From contig NZ_BMBA01000010.1 in assembly GCF_017312485.1 (NCBI RefSeq), positions 85,103 to 149,102 of the forward strand: a stretch of DNA of 64,000 nucleotides. The letters are read 5' to 3'. The notes beneath the pieces were generated by a model. It was given only the letters and a program-made list of their open reading frames with translations, was not told the DNA's origin and did not search any database. Both the position numbers and the translations under genes were made by a program. Of this stretch, positions 25,655 to 35,381 are shown piece after piece; within the stretch, counting starts at the first letter, position 1, and each line of letters opens with the position of its first letter. Origin of the DNA: Clostridium zeae (lineage in GTDB: Bacteria > Bacillota > Clostridia > Clostridiales > Clostridiaceae).

Positions 25655-25751
25655 AGATGAAACACTTCAATCCGAAGTCTATTTTCAAAACGCCTTTGGG
25701 TGCTGAGAGGAGAATTTGAAAATATAAATTTAAATATAAAGTGGTTCATCT
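25655..25751. repeat. 97-bp palindromic intergenic element, copy B
   Basis: It begins AGATGAAACACTTCAATCC and ends AAAGTGGTTCATCT, inverted ends that pair, with the conserved centre GCTGAGAGGAGAATTT. It aligns without gaps to the reverse complement of copy A. It sits between the divergent mntH and degV genes, so it is not simply a terminator. Confidence 0.8.
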
Positions 25752-25929
25752 ATATTAATAGATAGAACTTTAGAATAAAATTTCCACTCACTCTTAGAAA
25801 ATCAATTAATTTTTGTGTATAATGTATATAAACTAATATTATTTATATCTTTTACTAATTACACTTAGTTATATTTTCCCAATAATTATTGTAATGGTTT
25901 ATTTTTTACACTAAAATTAATATTAAATA

Positions 25930-26027
25930 TGGATGAAATCCGTACCTTATATTATTAAATTTATTCATATATTTTATTTTATAATTATTTTTATACATCT
26001 AAATATAAGGTCTTATGAGATTCACCC
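25930..26027 (+). promoter_or_regulatory. Long-range inverted repeat in the degV leader
   Basis: TGAAATC-ACCTTATATT and AATATAAGGT-GAGATTCA pair across about 50 bases of pure AT sequence, ending about 22 bases before the degV start codon. In RNA it would be a two-part stem that could control translation or stability; in DNA, a paired operator. The gap 25298-26049 otherwise shows only the palindromic element and AT-rich sequence. Confidence 0.45.
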
Positions 26028-26049
26028 TTGATAAAGGAGCGGTTTTAAT

Positions 26050-26925
26050 ATGAAAGATTTTGTTATACTCACTGACTCTGGATGCGATCTATCAGCAGAA
26101 ATCATAAATAAATTTAGTCTTAATTATATAGGCTTAGTCTGCAACTTAAACGGACAAGAATTTGTTGAGGACTTTGGAAAAACTCTCACATATAAAGAGT
26201 TCTATGATAATATAAGAAACGGTTTAATGCCTACAACTAGCCAAGTAAACAGTTATAGATTTTATGAGGATTTTGAAAAATTCGTTAAAGATGGTATCCC
26301 TGTATTATACATTGGTTTCTCATCTGCTCTAAGTGGTACTTTTAACAGTGGATTAATAGCTAGAAATGAAATACTTGAAAAATATCCTGATGCAGATATA
26401 TCTGTAGTTGATACTAAAGCAGCTTCAATGGGACATGGACTCCTAGTATATTATGCAGCAAAACTTAAAGAACAAGGAAAGTCAAAAGAAGAGGTTGTAC
26501 AATGGCTTGAAGAAAACAAACTAAAGCTATGCCATCTATTTACCGTTGATGACCTTAATCACTTAAAAAGAGGTGGTAGAATTTCTCCTACTGCAGCAGC
26601 TATAGGAAGCCTCCTAAATATAAAGCCTGTTCTTTATGTTAATGATAGTGGCGAGCTTAAGAATTTTTCGAAAGCTAAAGGAAGTAAAAGAGCTGTTAAA
26701 ATGCTTTTCGAAAAATTTGAGCAACATATTGTGAATCCTGAAGAACAAACTGTATTTATATCACACAGTGATTATCTTGAAGGTGCAGAGAGCTTGGCTG
26801 AAATGATACGAGAAAAATATAAGGTTAAAGAAATTGTAATTAACTACATCGGAACTGTAATAGGTAGCCATACTGGAGTTGGAACAATTGCACTATTCTT
26901 CTTAGGAGATCACAGAGAACCTTAA
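26050..26925 (+). CDS. DegV family fatty-acid-binding protein
   Basis: A 291-residue protein of the DegV (FakB) fold that binds a fatty acid and presents it to the FakA kinase. Marks are ILTDSGCDLS at the start, PTTSQVNSY near residue 63, the GFSSALSGTFNS loop near 93, and HLKRGGRIS near 167, plus the C-terminal IGTVIGSHTGVGT. No fakA-like gene is adjacent. AAAGGAGCGG precedes the ATG. A long inverted repeat lies in the leader. Confidence 0.92.
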   Translation: MKDFVILTDSGCDLSAEIINKFSLNYIGLVCNLNGQEFVEDFGKTLTYKEFYDNIRNGLMPTTSQVNSYRFYEDFEKFVKDGIPVLYIGFSSALSGTFNSGLIARNEILEKYPDADISVVDTKAASMGHGLLVYYAAKLKEQGKSKEEVVQWLEENKLKLCHLFTVDDLNHLKRGGRISPTAAAIGSLLNIKPVLYVNDSGELKNFSKAKGSKRAVKMLFEKFEQHIVNPEEQTVFISHSDYLEGAESLAEMIREKYKVKEIVINYIGTVIGSHTGVGTIALFFLGDHREP

Positions 26926-26951
26926 AGTTTTAATTTATCCATATAATAAAA

Positions 26952-27015
26952 AAGACATAAAAGACTAGCTAATTGTAAGCACATACTTGCTTTTAGCTAG
27001 TCTTTTTTATGTCTT
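26952..27015. terminator. Bidirectional terminator between degV and sbcC
   Basis: AAGACATAAAAGACTAGCTAA pairs with TTAGCTAGTCTTTTTTATGTCTT, with an inner AAGCA / TGCTT. T-runs exist on both sides; it overlaps the sbcC stop codon. Confidence 0.85.
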
Positions 27016-30000
27016 AGATGAAGTTAAACTTTGCTTTACTTCCTTCTCTAGCAGGCGTAATTTCTAGTCTAGCATCTATTCTTTCCTTTAATTCAGGAAC
27101 ATGGGATATTATACCAACAAGTCTTCCCCCTTGTTGTAGATCAATTAAACACTGTATAGCATTATCAAGAGATTCTGGATCTAAGGTACCAAATCCTTCA
27201 TCAACAAACATTGTATCTAGATTTATTCCCCCAGCATAGGCTTGAATTACATCTGCAAGTCCTAAAGCTAAACATAAGGAAGCCTTAAAACCTTCTCCTC
27301 CAGATAAAGTCTTAACATGTCTTGCCTTACCAGTGTAATTATCAAACACCTCAAGCTCTAGACCTTCCTGCTTTCTTCCCTTTCCTTTTTCTTCTTTTCT
27401 TCTTAATATAAATCTTCCACCAGCCATTTTGTATAGTCTTGAGTTAGCTGCTTCTATAATTTCATCAAAATATGCAGCAAGCACATATCTTTCGAAAGTT
27501 ACTCTCTCAGTATTATCACCATTTACTACTCTAGCAAGCTCTGCTACCTTAGAATACTTTTCTTCCTGGTCACTGATCAAATTAGTAAGCTCTTCTATTT
27601 TACTCAATGCTTTGATATTGGTATTAATTCTAAAAGATATCTTTTTCTCATGTTCTCTAATTGTTTTTTCTCTATCTTTTAACACAGTTAGCTCATTATC
27701 AATATCATCTAATTTAATATAATTTAGATTTTCAATATCCTTTACTGAAGCATCATATCTATCTTGTAACGACTTAAGATTCTCATTATACTCCTTGAGC
27801 TGCTTCTCTAGGATTTTCATATCTTCCATAGTTAAGAAAGCTGTTTTGTAGTGATCAAAATCCTTAAATCCACATTCAATTATCTTTGCATTTAATCTTT
27901 CTTGTATTACTACTATCTGATTTTCTATTTCTTTAATATTATCCTTTTGCGTATTTAACTCCGCTTCTGCTGAAGCCTTGTTGGCAGTTGCTTTATTAAA
28001 ATCCTGTTGAGCTTTATTTAAAGAATTCACAATGTCTTCTATTAACTTTTCACTTTTACTTATTCTATTTTGAAGAGCACTTAAAGCTCTTATGCTCTCA
28101 GGTATTTCATTTTCGATACTAGTTAACAGTTCTTGTTCAGCTCTTATCTTACCAAATAACTCTGTATATTCATTATCAAGTCTTTCCTGACTACTTACTT
28201 CTGTTTCGTATTCTCTATTTGATTTATCAATTTCAATCTCAATTTTTTCTTTTAACGATAGATTATTTTTCAACTTTTCTATTTGCTTATTTAGAACGTC
28301 ATATTCAGAGGCTAAAGTTTTTCCAGCTTCCGCTATATTCTTAAGTTTACCATTTATATTTAGTTTTAAGAAACCTTCTACTAGAACTCCTTGAAGCTTT
28401 TCTTCCTGTTCTTTATATCTTTTCTCTAATTCCACCAATGAAGCATTTAAAGCTGATAATTTTTGCAGCTTATTTTGATATTCTTGATTTATCTTATCAA
28501 AGCTTTCTTTTAATATCTTAAGCTCACTTTCAGTAGGCACTTCTTTTACCATTGCGGCAGGACTTGGATGCTCTGTTGAGCCACAAACAGGACAAGGCAT
28601 TCCTTGTATAAGTTCCTTAGATAAAAGACCTGCTTGACCTTTCTTAAATAGCTCATCTAGATGCTCATACTCTTGTTTTTCTTTTTTAAAACTTGACTCT
28701 ATACTCGTATAATCCTTCTTTTCAGTATCATATATTGAAAGTGCTTTACTATATTCCTGATAATATTTATATAGATTTCTAAGCTCATCGATCTGTATTT
28801 TCTTATTCGCTAAATCAATTTCTCTAGCAGATAATTCTGCCTGCTCTTTTTGAAGTTGTCTAACCAAAAGACTTTTTTCTTCTATAGTTTTCTTTAAAAT
28901 AATTAATTTTTGTTTCAAATCAATTCTTAGCTTATCTTTAAGTTTAATAGAATTATCTAGTTCAATTACGCTTTTCTTTTTACCTTCGTAATCTTTAACC
29001 TTTACCTCATAGCTTTTAAGGATTGATATATCGCTTAAAAGTTTATTTTTCTCTTCTTCTCTTTTGGTTACACTTTCAAGTTTTAACTTTGCTTCTTCCA
29101 TTATCTTAGTAATGTTCTCTAGTCTTACTATGTTTTGCTTTATTACACTGTCCTTTGATGTTTTATCTGCTATTTTATCTTCAAGTATTTGCTCTACCTG
29201 TCTAACTTCAGCTGCACTTCTAGCTGACACAAGTGATGCTTCCTTACTTATATATAGATCTTTTTTATCTAATTCAATGTTAAGTATTTCTTTAAGTTTT
29301 TTGTTATTATCAACTTTTTTGTTTATCTCTTGTCCTTGAAACATTTCTTTCTGTAGCTTATCTTGCTCTTTTATTACTTCTTCTAAAGTAACTCTGACTT
29401 CAGCTACCTTATTTTCATCCTGCTCTATATTTAGCTTACTTTCAGATAGTATTTCTATAATATTTAAATCTTCAGCATTTATTAAAGTAACAAGCTTATC
29501 ATCATCACCACAATCTATATTTTTTATGTAAGTCTGTCTTTCATTACTTACATTCATTATTTCTCCATAAAGCTTCTTTCTTTGAATATCTAACCGATTT
29601 TGAATCTCTAGGAAGGCTTCTGTACCAAATATCTTTCTAAATATAGCTTCTCTCTCTACACTTTCAGCCTCTAAAAGTTTTCTAAATTCCCCTTGAGGAA
29701 GCATAACAATTTGCTTAAATTGCTGCTTATTTATTCCAAGTACTTCACTTATCTTTTCATCTACATTATTTACTTTAGTTATTACATTTCCATTAGGTAA
29801 AATAAATTCTGCTTCAGCACCTTTTAACGTATATCCTTCTCCTCTAGCCTTTCTTTTTAACTGCTGAGGATATCTTTTTATTCTATAAGTCTTACCTTTA
29901 AGTTCAAACTCCAGTTCTACAAAGGTTACATTGTCATCTAACGCAAAATCACTTCTAAGGCTGTCCTTATCTCTACTACTTCCAGAAGCCTCACCATATA

Positions 30001-30154
30001 GAGCAAAACTTATAGCATCAAATATAGTTGTTTTTCCTGCTCCAGTTGGACCGGTTATCAAAAATATATTTTTATCCTTCAATGCCTCAAAGTCTATAGT
30101 CTGCTCATCTGCATAAGGGCCAAAGGCACATATCGTCAATTTTATAGGTCTCAT
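27014..30154 (-). CDS. sbcC: Nuclease SbcCD subunit C (SMC-like ATPase)
   Basis: A 1046-residue Rad50-type protein that, with SbcD, opens hairpins and processes DNA ends. Walker A GPTGAGKTT is at residues 33-41. Two long coiled coils flank the zinc hook CPVCG near residue 520. The C-terminal lobe has the signature LSGGEGFKASLCLALG, Walker B TMFVDEGFGTLD and the H-loop IISHVPEL. Length is full. Its ATG lies one base after the sbcD stop, and its ribosome binding site GGGAGG is inside the end of sbcD, so the two are translationally coupled. Confidence 0.96.
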   Translation of the reverse strand: MRPIKLTICAFGPYADEQTIDFEALKDKNIFLITGPTGAGKTTIFDAISFALYGEASGSSRDKDSLRSDFALDDNVTFVELEFELKGKTYRIKRYPQQLKRKARGEGYTLKGAEAEFILPNGNVITKVNNVDEKISEVLGINKQQFKQIVMLPQGEFRKLLEAESVEREAIFRKIFGTEAFLEIQNRLDIQRKKLYGEIMNVSNERQTYIKNIDCGDDDKLVTLINAEDLNIIEILSESKLNIEQDENKVAEVRVTLEEVIKEQDKLQKEMFQGQEINKKVDNNKKLKEILNIELDKKDLYISKEASLVSARSAAEVRQVEQILEDKIADKTSKDSVIKQNIVRLENITKIMEEAKLKLESVTKREEEKNKLLSDISILKSYEVKVKDYEGKKKSVIELDNSIKLKDKLRIDLKQKLIILKKTIEEKSLLVRQLQKEQAELSAREIDLANKKIQIDELRNLYKYYQEYSKALSIYDTEKKDYTSIESSFKKEKQEYEHLDELFKKGQAGLLSKELIQGMPCPVCGSTEHPSPAAMVKEVPTESELKILKESFDKINQEYQNKLQKLSALNASLVELEKRYKEQEEKLQGVLVEGFLKLNINGKLKNIAEAGKTLASEYDVLNKQIEKLKNNLSLKEKIEIEIDKSNREYETEVSSQERLDNEYTELFGKIRAEQELLTSIENEIPESIRALSALQNRISKSEKLIEDIVNSLNKAQQDFNKATANKASAEAELNTQKDNIKEIENQIVVIQERLNAKIIECGFKDFDHYKTAFLTMEDMKILEKQLKEYNENLKSLQDRYDASVKDIENLNYIKLDDIDNELTVLKDREKTIREHEKKISFRINTNIKALSKIEELTNLISDQEEKYSKVAELARVVNGDNTERVTFERYVLAAYFDEIIEAANSRLYKMAGGRFILRRKEEKGKGRKQEGLELEVFDNYTGKARHVKTLSGGEGFKASLCLALGLADVIQAYAGGINLDTMFVDEGFGTLDPESLDNAIQCLIDLQQGGRLVGIISHVPELKERIDARLEITPAREGSKAKFNFI

Positions 30155-30155
30155 G

Positions 30156-31367
30156 CTACTTTACCTCCCTTTCAACATCCCTTATGATGTCAGCTATTAT
30201 ATCAAACTTGTCTTCATCTACTTCTTTGCCTGCTATAGCCTTATAAAATTCTTTAAAAAGTTCATCCTTCCCCTTAGTTTTATATCCTAGGGATGCAGAA
30301 GTCTTGCTTCCTTCTCTTTGAGCAGAGCTTTCTCTACTAAGCCCCATTATATTTGGATATACTGCTCTAAGCTTAGATATAGGATCTACAAGCTCTCCTT
30401 CATCCGTAAGCACAGCAAATATATAATCTTCTATATTCGTATCTTTATAAACCGCTGGATTTATTAACTCCTTTAAAGGTCCTTTTATAGTTCTCATATC
30501 TCTTCTAGGTTTGAAGTCCTTTATGTCAATCTTAACCTCACCATCATCATTTATATCAACTAGGGTTACGCCTTTTCTCTGACGAGCTTCTGAGAATGAG
30601 TATTTAAGCAAGGATCCAGAATATCTTATCCTATCTGAACCTACCTTCTGTGGTCCATGAAGATGACCTAAAGCCGTATAGGTAAATCCATCAAACACCT
30701 CTCCACCTATTAGATCTGTTCCCCCTATATTTAACGGTCTCTCTGAATCAGAAACTTCAAGACCTGCCCTCTTTTTCTTCTCTTCTCCTAAATCGTCAAC
30801 TGCTACCTCCTCTATGTCACTCATAAAAGAAACATACCCGTGCGCTACGATAACATTTCTTTCTTTTCCACTAACTTGTTTTCTTATCTCTTCTATTAGC
30901 TTTTTCATGGCATCTTCATGAGTTCTAACAGTTGTATCTTTATACAATTCTCTTATAACTACTGGTTCCGCATAAGGTATTAAAAAGAAATTAACTTTGC
31001 CATGACTATCTTCAAGTTCCACCTTCTTTATTCCCTCATTAAAATTACCTTGTATATAAAGCTTGTTCTTAGTCAAAATTCCTGATGCAAAAGATACTCT
31101 TTCTGCACTATCGTGATTACCTGCTATAGCTATTATCGGAGTATTAAGTTCTAATAATATCCTAGAAAACACTTTATCTAATAAAGATACAGCTTCCACA
31201 GAAGGTACTGATCTATCATATATATCTCCAGCTATAACTAATGCATCTGGTTTTTCTTCTTCTATTATCTTTACAAGCTGTTCCAAAACAAATTCTTGGT
31301 CTTCTATCATACTTATTTCATTTACTATTTTACCGATATGCCAGTCTCCTGTATGTATAAATTTCAT
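30156..31367 (-). CDS. sbcD: Nuclease SbcCD subunit D (Mre11-type)
   Basis: A 403-residue metallophosphoesterase nuclease, the Mn-dependent partner of SbcC. Phosphoesterase motifs in order: GDWHIGK (7-13), GDIYDR (47-52), GNHDS (about 83-87), AHGYVSF, and GHLHGPQ. A C-terminal region binds SbcC. GAGGTGGAATAAAT precedes the ATG. It leads a two-gene operon. Confidence 0.96.
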   Translation of the reverse strand: MKFIHTGDWHIGKIVNEISMIEDQEFVLEQLVKIIEEEKPDALVIAGDIYDRSVPSVEAVSLLDKVFSRILLELNTPIIAIAGNHDSAERVSFASGILTKNKLYIQGNFNEGIKKVELEDSHGKVNFFLIPYAEPVVIRELYKDTTVRTHEDAMKKLIEEIRKQVSGKERNVIVAHGYVSFMSDIEEVAVDDLGEEKKKRAGLEVSDSERPLNIGGTDLIGGEVFDGFTYTALGHLHGPQKVGSDRIRYSGSLLKYSFSEARQRKGVTLVDINDDGEVKIDIKDFKPRRDMRTIKGPLKELINPAVYKDTNIEDYIFAVLTDEGELVDPISKLRAVYPNIMGLSRESSAQREGSKTSASLGYKTKGKDELFKEFYKAIAGKEVDEDKFDIIADIIRDVEREVK

Positions 31368-31617
31368 ATTTATTCCACCTCAAAGTTATACTCTATTATC
31401 AAATTATATCGAAGCTTAACGATTATATCATAAAACCAGGCAAGTCAAAGCTTCATTGTTTATTAATCATTAATTTCTATACTAACGTTCTTATTCCTTC
31501 TACTATGCTTAAAGTATTTTTGTGTAAATAAAGAAGGTTTTTCTATATTTAAGTATGGACTAATTCCTTAAAGGTCAATCTATTTATTAATTATTTTAGA
31601 ATAAACTATATAAATAT

Positions 31618-31648
31618 AAAACACTTCAATCCAAAATCTATTTTCAAT
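31618..31648. repeat. Partial copy of the 97-bp palindromic element
   Basis: AAACACTTCAATCC, continuing into TCTATTTTCAA, matches the left third of copy B almost exactly; the rest is missing. It lies in the 31368-31707 gap, otherwise AT-rich. Confidence 0.6.
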
Positions 31649-31655
31649 AAAAAAA

Positions 31656-31687
31656 TGTCTCTAAAATATCTACTGATACCCTAGACA
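31656..31687 (-). terminator. Terminator after the 109-aa membrane protein gene
   Basis: TGTCTA-GGTATC / GATATT-AGAGACA stem followed by seven T on the minus strand, 20 bp past the stop codon. Confidence 0.75.
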
Positions 31688-31707
31688 CATCTAATTATAA
31701 AAATGAT

Positions 31708-32037
31708 TTATATTTTTAAATTTTTAATTTTATCTATAAAATTAAGCGTAGATCCAACAAGCAGGCCACTCATTACAAAATATATTATTGATGGTATATC
31801 TATTATATATATACCAATCAAAGTTATGATAAATTGAAATAAAAATATTGATAAGAAACAAGCTAAGGGTTTCCACTTTTGTTCTATCTTCATTCTTAGA
31901 TTTATCCAATTAGTTATATTAAATCTTTTATCAAAAAATGAATATAGCACCATCCCTATTCCCATAGCTATTAGTATAGGCATAGTCTTATAAAGAAAGC
32001 CATGTATAATCCCATTTAGCATATTATAATCTATCAT
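31708..32037 (-). CDS. Hypothetical membrane protein (109 aa)
   Basis: I recognise no family. Three hydrophobic segments are visible (about residues 15-33, 57-75 and 78-95), separated by a basic loop (MKIEQKWKP) after the first, giving a small polytopic protein. The ATG is supported by GAGAGGAT 8 bases upstream and a proper terminator follows, so it is probably a real, singly transcribed gene. Neighbours (sbcD, a pilus operon on the other strand) give no hint about its role. Confidence 0.6.
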   Translation of the reverse strand: MIDYNMLNGIIHGFLYKTMPILIAMGIGMVLYSFFDKRFNITNWINLRMKIEQKWKPLACFLSIFLFQFIITLIGIYIIDIPSIIYFVMSGLLVGSTLNFIDKIKNLKI

Positions 32038-32720
32038 AACTTAAATCCTCTCAAAACTTACAGATAATTACTCATGTTTTACATTTTTATTATATTACTT
32101 TCACCTCCTCTATTCTACCATTATTTTACTAATATTAATTATTATCAAACTATATTTAACTTATAATAACATCTCTTAAATCTTATTATTAAAAAAATTA
32201 AAATCATTTCAAAGTTGTTATCATAAAATTTCCACCTTGCTAATAACTATAATATATAAATAAATCACAATAACTTTTCAGCAAATAGATAGATTAATAA
32301 AAGACAATAAGAAGACTAATTCTCTTTTCTATTTACTGTATTTCTTATGTAAATCTAAAGATTGGACAAGCTGTAATAAATAGCAATGAAGAATTTGCTA
32401 ATTCAACGGCTAGTCCTTCTTATATAACTAATGATGATTGATAAATTATCTGTTGATTGATACATCTTCACTTACAAACTATAGCGAAATATATAGTTTA
32501 AATTTTTTGTTTATGAGTCAAATATTCCAGCTGGATACCCAAACAAGAAAAATACAATAAATACTCTTACTAATAGTTATAACTTGTCAGTAGTAAATGT
32601 ATTAGTAATGTAATTCGTTATAGGTAGGATAGTGTTAATGCTTTTCTTAACATTACTAAAGAAAGAAAATCAACGGAAGGTAAGAAAAAATTAAAGAATA
32701 GAATTAAAGGGGAGAAAAAA
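32038..32720. other. 683-bp region upstream of the pilus operon
   Basis: It holds the pilus operon promoter, not clearly identifiable. Two short plus-strand frames read like broken coding sequence: about 32351-32442 (GQAVINSNEEFANSTASPSY, then a stop) and about 32502-32612 (SNIPAGYPNKKNT..., then a stop). They may be remnants of a surface protein gene, but have no starts and no recognisable domain. A hairpin TAGTGTTAA / TTAACATTACTA lies at about 32627-32655. Confidence 0.35.
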
Positions 32721-34214
32721 ATGAGAGTATTTAAAAAATTATTAGGACTTATAGTGCCAACCTTTATGCTGTTGGCAACATCAGCAATACCAGTACATGC
32801 AACCACATCGGAAACTGCAACACCACAATGCACAACTTCTGGTACCAATGTTACAATTCATAAAATTGTTGGTACACAAGCTTTTACATTAACTGACCAT
32901 AACGGCGGAAAGCTATCAGCCGATCAAATAGCCTCATTACAAACAGGTGCAGTAGAGAATAATACCGGAGTAGAATTCACAGCATGGAAACTTGACTCAA
33001 ATCCTAACTCAAGTTATGTAGCAGATACATTTAAAAATATGACTAACGATTATTTAAATAACACTTATCAAACTAAAGTTACAGTAAGAGCTGGACAATC
33101 TCAAAATTTCCCAAATGGAATTTACTATGTAAGAGAAACTAAACATCCAGCAACTCTTGTAGATGCAAGTGGTGTACCATTCATAATGGAGCTTCCAGCT
33201 CTAAATGTTGCTGGTACTGCATATCTTACAGATTTACATCTCTATCCTAAGAACGTAATTGTAGATGATACTCCAACAATAGATAAAGATGTAAACGCAA
33301 AAGGTCAGGATCATGCTAGCTATGATATAGGTGAATCATTTAACTATCTTATTTATCCAAAAGTTCCTATAGGAATTCAAGATTACAAAACCTTTAAAAT
33401 ACAAGATGCTTTGGCATCAACTTTAGATTATTTAGACGGAGTTACAGTAACCTACAATGGAAATACTTTATCACCTTCAACTGATTATACTTTGGTAGCT
33501 TCTGCAGTAAATACTGCTGGTGGTAATTTCGCTATAACTTTTACACCAGCAGGATTACAAAAATTAGGCACTGATTTAAATGGAGCTAAAAATCTAGAAA
33601 TCAAATTTACGGCGAGAATAAACAATACTGCAACTATGGGTACTAATATATATAACAACGCTACGTTGACATACAACAATGGATATTCAGGGGATAAATG
33701 CACTGATGTTCCTAAGAGTAATCAACCAGAAGTTCATACTGGAGGTCGTCAGTTTATAAAAGTGGATAATACAACTCAAACTTACCTTAGTGTATTATCT
33801 AAAGCGAGTTTTGTTATTAAAAACTCTGACAATAAGTATATGAGTAAAGATAGCCAAGGTAAGATAACTTGGGTAGATACTACAGATGCTGCAACTAAAA
33901 TCAATGTAAATCCTAATGATGGTAGCTTTGAAGTTACTGGACTTGCATATGGAGACAATGATTCCGCAGTTACTTATCAATTAAAAGAAGTAGTTACACC
34001 AGATAAATATGTAACTATGAATGATTTAACCTTCACAATCGATAAAAACTCCTATGGTAATAAAACTGATATTAATGACAACACAAAAGTCATTAATGTT
34101 AAGAGACCAATTATTCCTCAAACCGGTGGAATTGGAACAATCATATTCTTAGCAGCTGGTCTTATAATTATGGGCTCATCAGTAGTAGCCTTGAAGAGAA
34201 GAGTTCAGGCTTAG
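32721..34214 (+). CDS. LPXTG-type isopeptide-forming pilin (SpaA/backbone class)
   Basis: A 497-residue major pilin. A signal peptide covers residues 1-28. The pilin motif is LHLYPKN (residues 173-178), where K177 would be linked to the next subunit. Two E-box-like segments (YYVRETKHP at 135-143 and YQLKEVVTPDKY near 425) indicate Ig-like domains with internal Lys-Asn isopeptide bonds. The sorting signal is IPQTG (465-469), an Ile variant of LPXTG, followed by a hydrophobic stretch and KRR tail. GGGGAG precedes the ATG. Two class C sortases follow, which would polymerise it. Confidence 0.93.
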   Translation: MRVFKKLLGLIVPTFMLLATSAIPVHATTSETATPQCTTSGTNVTIHKIVGTQAFTLTDHNGGKLSADQIASLQTGAVENNTGVEFTAWKLDSNPNSSYVADTFKNMTNDYLNNTYQTKVTVRAGQSQNFPNGIYYVRETKHPATLVDASGVPFIMELPALNVAGTAYLTDLHLYPKNVIVDDTPTIDKDVNAKGQDHASYDIGESFNYLIYPKVPIGIQDYKTFKIQDALASTLDYLDGVTVTYNGNTLSPSTDYTLVASAVNTAGGNFAITFTPAGLQKLGTDLNGAKNLEIKFTARINNTATMGTNIYNNATLTYNNGYSGDKCTDVPKSNQPEVHTGGRQFIKVDNTTQTYLSVLSKASFVIKNSDNKYMSKDSQGKITWVDTTDAATKINVNPNDGSFEVTGLAYGDNDSAVTYQLKEVVTPDKYVTMNDLTFTIDKNSYGNKTDINDNTKVINVKRPIIPQTGGIGTIIFLAAGLIIMGSSVVALKRRVQA

Positions 34215-34231
34215 TATTGTCTGAATTGAAT

Positions 34232-34262
34232 AAAAAGGGCGAGGTTAATCTCGCTCTTTTGT
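34232..34262 (+). terminator. Internal terminator after the pilin gene
   Basis: AAAAAGGGCGAG / CTCGCTCTTTT stem followed by GTTTT. It lies between pilin and sortases; partial read-through would give much pilin and little enzyme. Confidence 0.8.
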
Positions 34263-34430
34263 TTTAAACAATAAATCAAAAACAATATATATGTACAAGC
34301 TATTCAGATATTAAATTATAAATTAATACCATAAAGATATTACCTTAAAATACTTTGTAATAAAAGAGCATTAAACTTTAAGCTTTATGAATCACTGAAA
34401 CTAATTATAGAAGAATAGGGGAAGGAAACA

Positions 34431-35375
34431 ATGAAAAAAAATAGAAAAACAACCGAAAGTTCAGGAAATTCTACAAGTAATTCTAAGCATAGCATCTGGA
34501 AAACCTTAATTATTGTTATGATTTTTATTGTAGGGCTCGGAATCTTCTCTTATCCAATTATCACTAACATAATCTATGAAAAAGCCGCCAAGAGGGTTAA
34601 TCAGGATTTTGATACGGCTGTTACAAAAATCGAGGATAATGTAGTAAAGGACAAGATGGATAGTGCCCATGCATATAATGATTATTTGTCAGGCATTAAT
34701 AATTCTGAAGTATTGAAGGACCCGTACACAAAAGAACAAATGGATTCAGGAGTAGAAGATTATGCTAAGATGCTTGAAATCAATGAACAGATAGGTCACA
34801 TTGTTATTCCTAAAATTAACTTAAACGCCCCAATATATGTAGGAACATCAGAGAAAGTGCTTCAAAAGGGAATTGGCCATATGGAAGGAACTTCTCTTCC
34901 TGTTGGAGGTAACTACACTCATACCGTCCTAACCGGGCATAGAGGATTGCCGACTGCAAAACTTTTTACAGACTTAGATAAATTAGAGGTAGGAGATAAA
35001 TTTTATATAAAGAATATCGGTGGTACTATAGCTTATGAGGTGGATCAAATTAAAGTAGTTGAACCAACAGAACTTAGTGACCTTGCTATTGTTCCTGGAC
35101 ATGATTACTGCACACTTTTGACTTGTACTCCCTATATGATAAATTCTCATAGACTTCTAGTTCGTGGACATAGAATCGATTATGTTGAAGCAGTTATGGA
35201 GAAAGAGATTACCGATAGCAAGACAAACAACATGTATCGAAACTTATTTTGGGGAACTTTAACCGCCTTTATTGCTTTACTTATGTACATTTTATTAAAG
35301 TTTTTGAAAACTAAAAGAAAGGTAAAAGCACAATCAGGCATTGATGTAGCATTTTCTAATGAAAAAAGGGGCTAG
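34431..35375 (+). CDS. Class C (pilin-polymerising) sortase 1
   Basis: A 314-residue membrane enzyme with an N-terminal helix (about 23-46) and a C-terminal helix (about 270-290), as in class C sortases. The catalytic triad is visible: H170 (TGHRG), C232 (TLLTCTPY) and an Arg (R241 in SHRLLVRG). The lid that covers the active site in this class is at D97-P98-Y99. It should join pilin subunits via the pilin-motif lysine. GGGGAAGG lies before the ATG. It begins 216 bp after the pilin and shares the operon with a second sortase. Confidence 0.93.
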   Translation: MKKNRKTTESSGNSTSNSKHSIWKTLIIVMIFIVGLGIFSYPIITNIIYEKAAKRVNQDFDTAVTKIEDNVVKDKMDSAHAYNDYLSGINNSEVLKDPYTKEQMDSGVEDYAKMLEINEQIGHIVIPKINLNAPIYVGTSEKVLQKGIGHMEGTSLPVGGNYTHTVLTGHRGLPTAKLFTDLDKLEVGDKFYIKNIGGTIAYEVDQIKVVEPTELSDLAIVPGHDYCTLLTCTPYMINSHRLLVRGHRIDYVEAVMEKEITDSKTNNMYRNLFWGTLTAFIALLMYILLKFLKTKRKVKAQSGIDVAFSNEKRG

Positions 35376-35381
35376 ATTGAA

